A DNA stretch of 64,000 bases from Campylobacter concisus (GTDB lineage Bacteria > Campylobacterota > Campylobacteria > Campylobacterales > Campylobacteraceae), in assembly GCF_002092855.1 (NCBI RefSeq), contig NZ_LVLC01000012.1, positions 1 to 64,000 of the forward strand, read 5' to 3'. Of the stretch, positions 55,178 through 63,209 are shown piece by piece; positions within the stretch are counted from its first letter, which is position 1; every line of letters starts with the position of its first letter. A program made the translations under genes and the position numbers. The notes under the pieces were generated by a model. That model was given only the letters and a program-made list of their open reading frames with translations, had not been told where the DNA came from and did no database searches.

Positions 55178-56403
55178 AAAAACTCCTTCTTAGAAATTTC
55201 CATCACTGCATTTGCGATAGAATTTCCCCAAAATACGCCATCTTTTGTAAAATTTAAAGAGTCGTTTTCGATTTTTAGATATCCACTTTCCTCACATTTT
55301 TTAAAAAGATCCATAAGCTCATTAGCACACGTCTGGCTCACAAAATTAAAAACACGCTCAAGGCTTATTTGTGGATACTGAAAAAGATTTACAAATCTAT
55401 CAAACTCCATCTGCCTAGCAGTCATGCGACCCATAACTTTCATCTTTTGGCTCATGTTATAGATACCAAACTCACCTAGCCTGCCGCCAGCTCCTTTTCC
55501 AAGAGGCAAGACATCAGCACCCACGTGAGATAGTCTTATATATTTATATTGGTCCCTACCCTTTTTGGCCACCTTTGTATACTCTAAAATTTCATAGTCA
55601 TCTTGACTTAAAATTTCGTCTAGAAATGCGTGGTGTAAGCTCTTATCGACTTCTACGTCATAGTAATCCTCGCTTATGGTCTTGCTAAGCACCGAGCCAT
55701 CTAAAAACTGAAGCGAATAAAAACTCGCACTGTCAATGCCGAGCTCACGCACTAGCTTAGCATCTCTTACCACCTCATCGATGCTTTCATTAGGATAGTT
55801 ATATATGATATCTACACAAAGCATTCCACTAAATTTCTCACGCAGATCACGTAGATGTTTTATCGCTGCCTCCGAGCTATGCGTGCGATTTAGCAGCTTT
55901 CTACCAGCTTCACTAAATGTCTGCACGCCGATACTGTATCGATTTACGCCAAGCTCGTTTAAAAGGCGAAGCTTGCTTATATTTAGGTTATGAAGCGTAC
56001 TTTCTAAGCTAAATTCGCACTCAGGCAGGATATTAAAGCTGTCCTTAAGTGCGTTTATCACCTGCTCCAAGTGTCTCTCTTTTAATATCGTTGGGGTGCC
56101 GCCACCAAAATAGACACTACCTATTTTTTTGCTTTTTAAGTAGTTCGTGGCGGAGTATTTTTCTATCTCGCTTAGTAAAAATTTTGTATATTCATCAAGC
56201 TCGTCTTCAAGCTTTGTCCTATTCATCGAGCAAAACGAGCATATATTGTCACAAAATGGCACATGGATATAGATGACTCCTTCATTTTCATCTGGTGCAC
56301 TCTCTAAAAATTCCCACAGCTCATCTTCACTCACCATATCAGGTCTTTTTGAAGGAGCTACGCTATGACCTTTTATACGTTTGTTAAACATTTGTATACT
56401 CAC
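55174..56403 (-). CDS. chuW: ChuW/HutW-like radical SAM enzyme for anaerobic haem degradation
   Basis: 409 aa, HemN-related radical SAM protein. The motif HVPFCDNICSFCSMN has Cys51-x3-Cys55-x2-Cys58, followed by a SAM-binding YFGGGTPT (~98-105), ESTLHN and GVQTF motifs. HemN (coproporphyrinogen oxidase) is a homologue, but genetic context argues for the haem-utilisation branch: ChuW in E. coli O157 opens haem to anaerobilin without O2, releasing iron. The gene is coupled to a haem-type ABC transporter upstream (GTGA overlap) and to a flavodoxin downstream (ATGA overlap). GTG 56403 is taken as start; ATG 56391 is an alternative. A HemW-type role cannot be excluded by eye. Confidence 0.8.
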   Translation of the reverse strand: MSIQMFNKRIKGHSVAPSKRPDMVSEDELWEFLESAPDENEGVIYIHVPFCDNICSFCSMNRTKLEDELDEYTKFLLSEIEKYSATNYLKSKKIGSVYFGGGTPTILKERHLEQVINALKDSFNILPECEFSLESTLHNLNISKLRLLNELGVNRYSIGVQTFSEAGRKLLNRTHSSEAAIKHLRDLREKFSGMLCVDIIYNYPNESIDEVVRDAKLVRELGIDSASFYSLQFLDGSVLSKTISEDYYDVEVDKSLHHAFLDEILSQDDYEILEYTKVAKKGRDQYKYIRLSHVGADVLPLGKGAGGRLGEFGIYNMSQKMKVMGRMTARQMEFDRFVNLFQYPQISLERVFNFVSQTCANELMDLFKKCEESGYLKIENDSLNFTKDGVFWGNSIANAVMEISKKEFL

Positions 56404-57209
56404 TTGTTAAGCGTGTTAAATAGCTCATTTGCGGCCTCATTTATGCGAGGTGTACCGCGCAAGACAAGACTTGATGGGACGTTTAAAATTTTAGAGTTCT
56501 TGGCCGCACTAGTTGCTTTTAGCACTGGATTTTGCGATAAAAAATCACTACCATCTTTCATGCCTACAACTATTATGAAGTCTGGATTTTGCGCTAGGAT
56601 AAATTCATTTTGAACGATCGGCATCGCTCCAGCCAACCCACCTGCTACGTTTTTCATACCAAATTTAGTAAACATATCCCCAGGCAAGCTAGCATCGTTA
56701 AAAGCAACTAGTGGGGTAGCTGCATAAACGCCTAAAATTTTCTTACCGCTTAGCTTTGAGTTTTGAAATTTTAAAAAGTCCTGCTTTATCTTAGCCACAA
56801 GCTCGCTGGCACGCTCTTTTTTACCTGTGATATCGCCCATTTTTTCTATATTTTTGCAAATATCGTCTACACTATTTGCCTGCATCGTAAGTGTCTTTAT
56901 ACCAAATTTAGCAAGGTCGGCGTTTACACCATCAGAGTGAAAGCTAGTAACTACAAGGTCAGGCTTTAGCTCGACTATACGCTCTAAATTTGGCTTTGTA
57001 TAAGTGCCAACGCTCTTTAGCTTTTCTGTCTTATCCTCAGGCCAAATCCTACCAAACTCAAGAGTAGAAATAGCTGCGATCTGATCTTCAGCCTCCAGCA
57101 TATACATCATCTCAACCACCGCAGGATCAAGCACAACGATATTTTTAGCACTTAGACTAACACCGCTAAAACCAAGCAAAAATGCAAAAATCAAAAACAA
57201 TTTTTTCAT
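56400..57209 (-). CDS. chuD: Haem/iron ABC transporter periplasmic binding protein
   Basis: 269 aa from ATG 57209, with AAAGGAGATTTT before it (the longer ORF start would overlap the ATPase gene). Signal peptide MKKLFLIFAFLLGFSGVSLSA. Class III binding protein (PF01497 type): NIVVLDPAVVEMMYML, ERIVELKPDLVVTSFHSD, and a long central helix connecting two lobes. It captures haem (or siderophore) in the periplasm and docks to the permease. ChuD of C. jejuni is the likely counterpart. Confidence 0.85.
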   Translation of the reverse strand: MKKLFLIFAFLLGFSGVSLSAKNIVVLDPAVVEMMYMLEAEDQIAAISTLEFGRIWPEDKTEKLKSVGTYTKPNLERIVELKPDLVVTSFHSDGVNADLAKFGIKTLTMQANSVDDICKNIEKMGDITGKKERASELVAKIKQDFLKFQNSKLSGKKILGVYAATPLVAFNDASLPGDMFTKFGMKNVAGGLAGAMPIVQNEFILAQNPDFIIVVGMKDGSDFLSQNPVLKATSAAKNSKILNVPSSLVLRGTPRINEAANELFNTLNK

Positions 57210-57228
57210 AAAATCTCCTTTAAATTTA

Positions 57229-57996
57229 TCATTTCGGTAAAACAAATGGCATATCATTTTTATATATGATATCTGCCTTAAGGCCGTAAATTTCATCTAA
57301 AATTTCTGGATTATAAAGCTCTCTGACACTCCCTTTATGAGCTATCACACCACCTTTTAGCATTAAAATTTCATCGCATATCAGTGAGGCTAAATTTAGA
57401 TCATGAAGTACTGCTATGGTGACTAAATTTAGCTCACGAGTAAGATGCGAGCAAAGCTTTAAAACCTCTATAGCGTGGCTTAGATCAAGGGCTGATGTAG
57501 GCTCATCAAGAAGCAAAACTTTAGGCTCGCTAACTATTGCACGAGCAAGCAAAGCTCTAGCAAATTCGCCACCACTTAGTGAGTTTGCTACTCGGTCTTT
57601 AAATTTAGCCAGCCCAAAAGTCTGCAAAGCCTCATCAACTAGGGCAATATCGTGAGAGCTATAACCACTAAAAGAGCTTTTTAGATGAGCATATCTACCC
57701 ATCAAAACAAGCTCAAAAACGCTTAATGGCATCGTAAGTGCGCTTTTTTGAGGTACAAAACTAGTCGTTCTCGCAAGCTCCTTTTTGCTGTAGCTTTGTA
57801 CATCTTTTTCTAAAATTTTGACACTTCCAGCGCTTGGAGAAAGCAAATTTAAGATACATTTTAAAAGTGTTGATTTGCCACATCCATTAGAGCCCAAAAG
57901 ACCTATAAATTTTCCACTTTTGGCAGTAAAGCTTATATTTTTTAGCACACTTGTTTGCGCGTATGAAAAGCTTAAGTTTGATACTTCTACGCTCAA
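57229..57996 (-). CDS. chuC: Haem/iron ABC transporter ATPase
   Basis: 255 aa. Walker A LLGSNGCGKSTLL (~33-45), signature SLSGGEFARALLARA (~138-152), Walker B VLLLDEPTSALD (~160-171) and H-loop VLHDLNLASL. FecE/ChuC type. It overlaps the permease by 4 bp (ATGA), and the binding-protein gene starts 19 nt after its stop. Confidence 0.9.
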   Translation of the reverse strand: MSVEVSNLSFSYAQTSVLKNISFTAKSGKFIGLLGSNGCGKSTLLKCILNLLSPSAGSVKILEKDVQSYSKKELARTTSFVPQKSALTMPLSVFELVLMGRYAHLKSSFSGYSSHDIALVDEALQTFGLAKFKDRVANSLSGGEFARALLARAIVSEPKVLLLDEPTSALDLSHAIEVLKLCSHLTRELNLVTIAVLHDLNLASLICDEILMLKGGVIAHKGSVRELYNPEILDEIYGLKADIIYKNDMPFVLPK

Positions 57997-58976
57997 TGCA
58001 CACTCCTTTTTAGATAAAGTGCTAAAAATAGAAAAAATGGCGCTCCAAAAAACGCACTAATAACACCAACTGGCACTTCAACCGGACTTAAAACACTCTT
58101 GCCCACAACGTCACAAGCTAGCAAAAAAGCTCCTCCTCCAAGAGTAGAAAGTGGTAGCAAAATAGCGTTGTTTGAGGTGTTTAAAAGCATTCTAAAAGAG
58201 TGTGGAATGATGAGCCCAACAAAGCCTATCATACCGGTAAATGCGACTGAAAAAGCAACCGTGAGCGAAGCTATAACAAGCAGGCGCTTTTTAAGAGAAT
58301 CGACATCTATACCAAGGCTTTTTGCCTCATCCTCTCCGCTTAAAAGTATCGTTAGTTCAAAGCGTTTTAGATAAAAATATATTATGCAAAAGATAAGCGG
58401 AACAGCGATAATACCGACCTTTTGCCACGTGGCAGAACCTAAATAGCCCATCATCCACGCTACTATCTTAAAGCTATCTTCACCGATAAGATATGTTGCA
58501 AAACTCGTAAATGCTCCTAGAAATGATGAAAAAGCGATACCAATTATAAGAAGTGTAGCAATAGAGCGACTACGGTTGTAAACTCCAAAAATAGCAAGGG
58601 TAAGCAAGCTAGAAGACAAAAAAGCAAAGATGCCATAATAAATTTCAGATAAGCCAAGAAGATATGCCACTACTGCTCCAAATGTCGCAGATGCGGCTAT
58701 GCCGATGATATATGGGTCTGCAAGCGGATTTAAAAAGACGCTTTGCGTTACAACACCCGAGCTAGCCAAAAGCATACCTATAAGCAGAGCCATTACAAGC
58801 CTTGGTAGTCTAATATCAAACAAGATGGTCTCTTTCATCTCGTCTATTTTGTTATTAAATATAAAATTTAAAATCTCACTCATGCTTATGTCAGAACCGC
58901 CTATACTAAGCGAGATAAAAGAGAGCAAAAAAATAAGCATAATAAGCAAAATGGCAAGCTTGGTACTACCCTGCAT
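57993..58976 (-). CDS. chuB: Haem/iron ABC transporter permease (FecCD/ChuB type)
   Basis: 327 aa from ATG 58976, preceded by AAAAGGAAATTT; the long ORF extends upstream through the hugZ promoter and is rejected. About nine to ten TMs with the FecCD motifs LPRLVMALLIGMLLASSGVVTQ (~62-83), ADPYIIGIAASATFGA and GMIGFVGLIIPHSFRML (~258-274). Forms the homodimeric channel. It is divergent from hugZ across a ~230-bp AT-rich region with a Fur-like box. Confidence 0.9.
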   Translation of the reverse strand: MQGSTKLAILLIMLIFLLSFISLSIGGSDISMSEILNFIFNNKIDEMKETILFDIRLPRLVMALLIGMLLASSGVVTQSVFLNPLADPYIIGIAASATFGAVVAYLLGLSEIYYGIFAFLSSSLLTLAIFGVYNRSRSIATLLIIGIAFSSFLGAFTSFATYLIGEDSFKIVAWMMGYLGSATWQKVGIIAVPLIFCIIYFYLKRFELTILLSGEDEAKSLGIDVDSLKKRLLVIASLTVAFSVAFTGMIGFVGLIIPHSFRMLLNTSNNAILLPLSTLGGGAFLLACDVVGKSVLSPVEVPVGVISAFFGAPFFLFLALYLKRSVH

Positions 58977-59126
58977 AAATTTCCTTTTAATACAAATAGC
59001 TAAAGACAACAAAAAAGCATAAAAATAAGCAGAAAATATAATTTTAAATAAAAGATATAAATTTTCTAAAATATTATTTTTAACTCGTAATTTTAAAAAA
59101 ATAAGCTTAATTCTCGCTTTAAAAAT

Positions 59127-59145
59127 ATTAATGATAATTTTAATC
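59127..59145. promoter_or_regulatory. Candidate Fur box between chuB and hugZ
   Basis: ATTAATGATAATTTTAATC matches the Fur box at about 14 of 19 positions with a core AATGATAAT. It is 65 nt upstream of the hugZ TTG start and ~150 nt from the chuB ATG, so it may control both directions. Confidence 0.5.
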
Positions 59146-59210
59146 AATTTTAAGATTTTATTTAGTATGATTTTGCGATTTTCAATTTTATTTTTATAAG
59201 GAGAATGGTT

Positions 59211-59945
59211 TTGAAACAAAGAGCATTAGACCACATGAATAAGGATCATCTGGATATAGTGATCGAGTTTTGTAAGAAATTTAGTGGTGTAGCTGAGCCT
59301 ACAAATGTCAAAATGACTGATATAAACGAAGATGGCATGGAAATAACATGCGATCAGGCAAAAACATTTGTACCATTTTTAAGCAAAGCAGGCGGAGATG
59401 GTTTTAGAGAGTCGATCATCGAGCTTTATATGAGCATCAAGGGCGACACAAACAACTCTAGTGTGCAAGGCGGAATGATGAAATTTATAAATAGCTTTAA
59501 GACTGTTGTGATCTCAAGCGTTCTTGACGGGCAAGCGATTTCGTCGTATTCACCTTTCATAAAAGAAAACGATGAGTTTTATATCTGCATATCATCAGTA
59601 GCAGATCACTACCACTCAATAAAACAAAACCCGGATAAAATTTCACTCCTTTTTATTCAGGATGAAAAAGATGCAAAAAGTCTATTTGCTCGTGTAAGAG
59701 TAAGCTTTGAAGCAAAAGCTGAATTTATAAGCGACAGTGTAAGAGATGAATTTATATCAAAATTTGAGAGTGCCTTTGCAAATGAATCAGCACTTGCATT
59801 TATTAAAGAGATGAAAGACTTCTATATAGTAAAACTTACCCCAACAAAAGGTAGATATGTAAAAGGCTTTGGCGCAGCATATGACACAGTAGGACTCCAA
59901 GTTGTCGATAGTGGTAGAGTAAACAACCCTCACACTAAAAAATAG
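59211..59945 (+). CDS. hugZ: HugZ/ChuZ-type haem oxygenase
   Basis: 244 aa. Split-barrel FMN-like fold of the HugZ family; degrades haem with O2 to release iron. N-terminal MNKDHLDIVIEFCKKF (the family HMNxDH motif), central FVPFLSKAGGDGFRESII and IYICISS-like strand (FYICISSVADHY), and the C-terminal GFGAAYD...NNPHTKK with His241, matching the distal C-terminal haem-ligand His of H. pylori HugZ and C. jejuni ChuZ. TTG 59211 is taken as start: AAGGAG lies 7 nt upstream, whereas the ATG at 59205 is only 1 nt from it. Confidence 0.92.
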   Translation: MKQRALDHMNKDHLDIVIEFCKKFSGVAEPTNVKMTDINEDGMEITCDQAKTFVPFLSKAGGDGFRESIIELYMSIKGDTNNSSVQGGMMKFINSFKTVVISSVLDGQAISSYSPFIKENDEFYICISSVADHYHSIKQNPDKISLLFIQDEKDAKSLFARVRVSFEAKAEFISDSVRDEFISKFESAFANESALAFIKEMKDFYIVKLTPTKGRYVKGFGAAYDTVGLQVVDSGRVNNPHTKK

Positions 59946-59950
59946 TCACT

Positions 59951-59976
59951 TTTGTAAGACCGTTTGGTCTTACAAA
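59951..59976 (+). terminator. Terminator after hugZ
   Basis: TTTGTAAGACC (59951-59961) and GGTCTTACAAA (59966-59976) form a perfect 11-bp stem around GTTT, 5 nt after the stop. The following ~220 bp to the flaC terminator shows no gene. Confidence 0.85.
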
Positions 59977-60201
59977 TTTATACCTCATAAAATTTATTTT
60001 TTGCGTTGCTGTAAAATTTTAAAAGATACAAGCCGTGATATTTTTGCTTGTTATCATAAAAATGGTTTGGGTTTGCCTGAACTCGAGAAAATCTAGCATC
60101 AAAATTCCTCAATATGCCTATACCTATAATCTAAACTATAAACATATTTCATCCAAACAAGATAGAATCATTATAAAAATTTATTAGAAACTAAAAAAGA
60201 A

Positions 60202-60224
60202 TTTACCGGTGCAAGACCGGTAAA
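60202..60224 (-). terminator. Terminator after flaC
   Basis: TTTACCGGT (60202-60210) and ACCGGTAAA (60216-60224) form a 9-bp stem; on the minus strand it is followed by ATTCTTTTTTAG, and it starts 3 nt after the flaC stop. Confidence 0.9.
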
Positions 60225-60227
60225 AAT

Positions 60228-60983
60228 TTATTCAGCTAGAAGTTTATCTAGTTTTGCGGCCAAGCTCGTAGTATCATGAGCTTTGGCTAAGCTCGCAGCA
60301 TGTAGCTTTAAATTTGCTTGTAAATTTTCTTCCAAGCTCTTTGCGATATCGCTGTTATCAAGATTTTCTACACTATTAGCATTTGCCACGCTCCTTGCGG
60401 CTAGAGCATTTATGCCTCTAAATACAGCATTTTGTGTTGATCCGATCTCTGAGCGAAGTGAATTTATATTTTTTAAAATTTCACCTGTATTTGAGCCGTC
60501 ATCTTTGACATTTAAAAGAGCATTTGTGCCCAAATTTATATTTTTTGCACTCTCGCCTGTAAAAAATCCAAGCTCAGTATCAAATACGTTTTTGCCGTTA
60601 AATTTAGCTTCTTTTATACTATCACTCATAGCATTTCTTAGTGCATTGATTTCGCCCTTTATGCCTTTTTGTTCATTCGCCGAAAGAGCAGGATTTGTGA
60701 GTTTGCTTGAAAGTTCACCTATTTTATCTGTATTTTTACTTAAATTTAAAAGTGTTGAGTCAGCGATCTGAAGCATTCCAATCATGTCGTTTGCATTTGC
60801 TAAACCTTCGTTTAAGACATTTGTTTGTGAAAGCAAACTCTCTGCGATTTGCAAATTTGCACCTGATGCTTTGATCTTGCTGTTTGCAGAGATGGCATTC
60901 AGTGCCTTCTTCTCGCTATTTTTTGCTTGATCTAAATAATAGTTTCCTGAAGCCTGGTTTGCAGTATAAGTTCCTAACTTCAT
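60228..60983 (-). CDS. flaC: Short secreted flagellin FlaC
   Basis: 251 aa from ATG 60983 (AAAGGAGTT before it; the longer ORF has no ribosome site). N-terminal ND0/ND1 (ANQASGNYYLDQAKNSEKKAL; NDMIGMLQIADSTLLNLSKNTDKIGEL) and C-terminal CD1/CD0 (SLRSEIGSTQNAV; SLAAKLDKLLAE) helices are present but the D2/D3 domains are absent, as in C. jejuni FlaC (249 aa), which is not a filament component but is exported through the flagellar apparatus and modulates host cells and TLR5. No convincing sigma28 or sigma54 promoter is visible upstream. Confidence 0.87.
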   Translation of the reverse strand: MKLGTYTANQASGNYYLDQAKNSEKKALNAISANSKIKASGANLQIAESLLSQTNVLNEGLANANDMIGMLQIADSTLLNLSKNTDKIGELSSKLTNPALSANEQKGIKGEINALRNAMSDSIKEAKFNGKNVFDTELGFFTGESAKNINLGTNALLNVKDDGSNTGEILKNINSLRSEIGSTQNAVFRGINALAARSVANANSVENLDNSDIAKSLEENLQANLKLHAASLAKAHDTTSLAAKLDKLLAE

Positions 60984-61068
60984 AACAACTCCTTTTTTAT
61001 AATTCGCTATTGATTCTACTATAAATTCTATAAAAAGTTGCAAAATCTTTATAAAATCTATTTTTTCT

Positions 61069-62361
61069 TTACTCTTCTAGTCTTACTGCAACTGATTTTT
61101 TATGAGCAGTTAGTCCTTCAGCTTCAGCTAGCTGCATACATGATTTGCCAAGATGCATGATACCTTTTCTACTCACTGAAATGATAGAGCTTCGCTTCAT
61201 GAAATTTTCAACTCCAAGCGGTGAGTAAAATCTCGCGCTTCCGCCCGTTGGCAATGTATGATTTGGTCCAGCGATATAATCTCCCATCGCTTCAGGTGTA
61301 AAGTGCCCAAAAAATATAGCGCCTGCATGAGTCACCTCATCCATATAGCTTAAAGCATCATTTGTAGCGATCTCTAGGTGCTCAACAGCAAGCCCATTCA
61401 TGAGAGCAAAACACTCTTTTAGATCTTTTGCTACTATTATTGCGGCTTTATTTCTTATGCTTGCACCTGCAATCGCTTCACGTTTTAGTGTCTTTAGCTC
61501 ATCTTCGATGTGTCTTTGCACCGCTCTTGCAAAAGCCTCTACCGGTGTTATCAAAAAGGCACTTGCTATCTCGTCGTGCTCGGCTTGAGAAAGCATATCA
61601 ATAGCTATATGACGAGGATCAGCGCTATCATCAGCGATCACGCCTATCTCACTTGGACCAGCGATCATATCGATATTTACGTCGCCATAAACTAACTTTT
61701 TAGCAGCCGCCACGTAGATATTACCAGGTCCTGTGATGACATCGACCTTTGGCACGGTCGCTGTGCCGTACGCCATCGCTGCGATCGCACTTGCGCCTCC
61801 TACTTTAAAGGCTGTTTTTATGCCACAAAGATGCATAGCCGCAAGAAGCAGAGGATTTACCTTGCCATTTGGTGCTGGTGTACAGACAACGATCTCTTTT
61901 ACGCCAGCTACGATCGCTGGTATAGCGTTCATAAGAAGTGAACTAGGATATGCTGCCTTACCGCCAGGGATGTAAAGGCCGGCACGGTCAACCGCCGTGT
62001 ATTTTGCCCCAAGTAATATGTCGTGCTCATCTTTGTAGGTCCAGTCACTTGGCTTTGTACGCTCATGATAGCTTTTTATCCTATCGTGAGCTAATTTTAA
62101 AGCTACTCTCAAAGCATTATCTAGCGAATTATAGGCAGCCTCCATCTCTTTTACGTCGATTATTATGTCGTTTTTACTTGTAACGCTAAATTTATCAAAT
62201 TTAGCTATCTGCGCAAAAAGTGCACTATCGCCATCTTTTCTTATCTCATCTATTATTCCAGCAACCACCGGCATTACAGCACTCATGTCATTATCACTTC
62301 GTTTAACAAGCTGTAAAAATTTACTCTCAAAATCAGCGTCACTACTATGAAAAAATTTCAT
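61069..62361 (-). CDS. hisD: Histidinol dehydrogenase
   Basis: 430 aa; converts L-histidinol to histidine in two NAD-dependent steps. Family motifs: GLYIPGGKAAYPSSLLMNAIPA, GPGNIYVAAAKKLV, DMIAGPSEIGVIADD, LSQAEHDE and PTGGSARFYSPLGVENF, with zinc ligands Gln/His in SQAEHDE and AGPNHTLP. Length is typical. It overlaps the upstream PLP gene by 4 bp (ATGA). Confidence 0.96.
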   Translation of the reverse strand: MKFFHSSDADFESKFLQLVKRSDNDMSAVMPVVAGIIDEIRKDGDSALFAQIAKFDKFSVTSKNDIIIDVKEMEAAYNSLDNALRVALKLAHDRIKSYHERTKPSDWTYKDEHDILLGAKYTAVDRAGLYIPGGKAAYPSSLLMNAIPAIVAGVKEIVVCTPAPNGKVNPLLLAAMHLCGIKTAFKVGGASAIAAMAYGTATVPKVDVITGPGNIYVAAAKKLVYGDVNIDMIAGPSEIGVIADDSADPRHIAIDMLSQAEHDEIASAFLITPVEAFARAVQRHIEDELKTLKREAIAGASIRNKAAIIVAKDLKECFALMNGLAVEHLEIATNDALSYMDEVTHAGAIFFGHFTPEAMGDYIAGPNHTLPTGGSARFYSPLGVENFMKRSSIISVSRKGIMHLGKSCMQLAEAEGLTAHKKSVAVRLEE

Positions 62362-63209
62362 TTATGCTCCTTTAATTTTAATTTTCTCTCGTATCTTTGT
62401 CTTTGTGTAATGTTACCTAAAATTCCGCCCTGGTGGATATATAAAATTTCGCTCCCAAATTTGTCTAAATTTGCAAAAAGCGTGATAAAGCCAACAGGGT
62501 CATACACTAGGTCAAATTCCACGCCGCTTTTGCAAACCTCTATCCAAATTTCATAAAGCTCTGGGTATAAATTTCCAAAATGATACTTCTTTGGCGGATT
62601 TAAAATTTGCACTTTACTATTTTTGTCTAGCTCATAAATTTGCTTTTTTAGATAGTCGCTGTCCCCCACGCAAGGAGTTGTAAAAACCATAAGATCAGTG
62701 TGCTTTGCCAGGTAGCAAGCACTAGTGCCTGTACCAGAAGGCAAAAAAATATCAGGCTTTATGCCACTTTTTTTGCTCCACTCATTTATCTCATTTGCCT
62801 GCGTGATAAAGCCAAGCTCAGCCTCACTCTGAGCCACGCCCTCGTTTATAAAAAGTGCATTTTTGCTCTTTGCTAGCTCTTTAGCAAATTTCTCACGCTC
62901 ATCTTTTATAAAAATTTCCATGCCATTTTCAAGTGCAAATTTGAAATTTCCGACTGGATTTTGCTCTAAATTTGAACTAAGATGAGAGACGACATAGTAA
63001 AATTTAAGCCCTTTTAGCTTAGCAAAAAGACTTAGGCTATACATAGCATTTGACTGACTTGAGCCGTGAGATACGATGGCCTGGATGCCGCTTAGATCAG
63101 CCTTTAGAAAATACTCTAACTTTCTTGCTTTGTTACCGTTAAACTCGCCTAGCAGATCATCCCTCAAAAGCCAAAACTCTCGCCCCTTAAGAACAACCCG
63201 CTCAATCAC
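62358..63209 (-). CDS. PLP-dependent D-cysteine desulfhydrase / ACC deaminase family protein
   Basis: 283 aa fold-type II PLP enzyme. PLP Lys lies in GNKARKLEYF (~25-34); SHGSSQSNAMYSLSLF (~49-64) and the phosphate loop LPSGTGTSACYLA (~157-169) are clear. Family members deaminate 1-aminocyclopropane-1-carboxylate or desulfhydrate D-cysteine; substrate residues were not resolved. GTG 63209 is the start and overlaps the OmpA gene by 8 bp. It could also be an unrelated pyridoxal lyase acting on another amino acid. Confidence 0.8.
   Translation of the reverse strand: MIERVVLKGREFWLLRDDLLGEFNGNKARKLEYFLKADLSGIQAIVSHGSSQSNAMYSLSLFAKLKGLKFYYVVSHLSSNLEQNPVGNFKFALENGMEIFIKDEREKFAKELAKSKNALFINEGVAQSEAELGFITQANEINEWSKKSGIKPDIFLPSGTGTSACYLAKHTDLMVFTTPCVGDSDYLKKQIYELDKNSKVQILNPPKKYHFGNLYPELYEIWIEVCKSGVEFDLVYDPVGFITLFANLDKFGSEILYIHQGGILGNITQRQRYERKLKLKEHK

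Noticed and set aside
56400-57996. The binding protein and ATPase as siderophore-only (FepB/C-like) rather than haem
   Set aside because: Not excluded by sequence alone, but direct coupling to the ChuW-like and flavodoxin genes and divergence from hugZ favour haem.
58977-59219. N-terminal extension of the haem permease
   Set aside because: The frame is open by chance over the AT-rich hugZ promoter; ATG 58976 has the ribosome site and family-like start.
60984-61068. A sigma28 promoter for flaC
   Set aside because: Only a poor CGAATT-like -10 can be found, so it was not listed as a feature.
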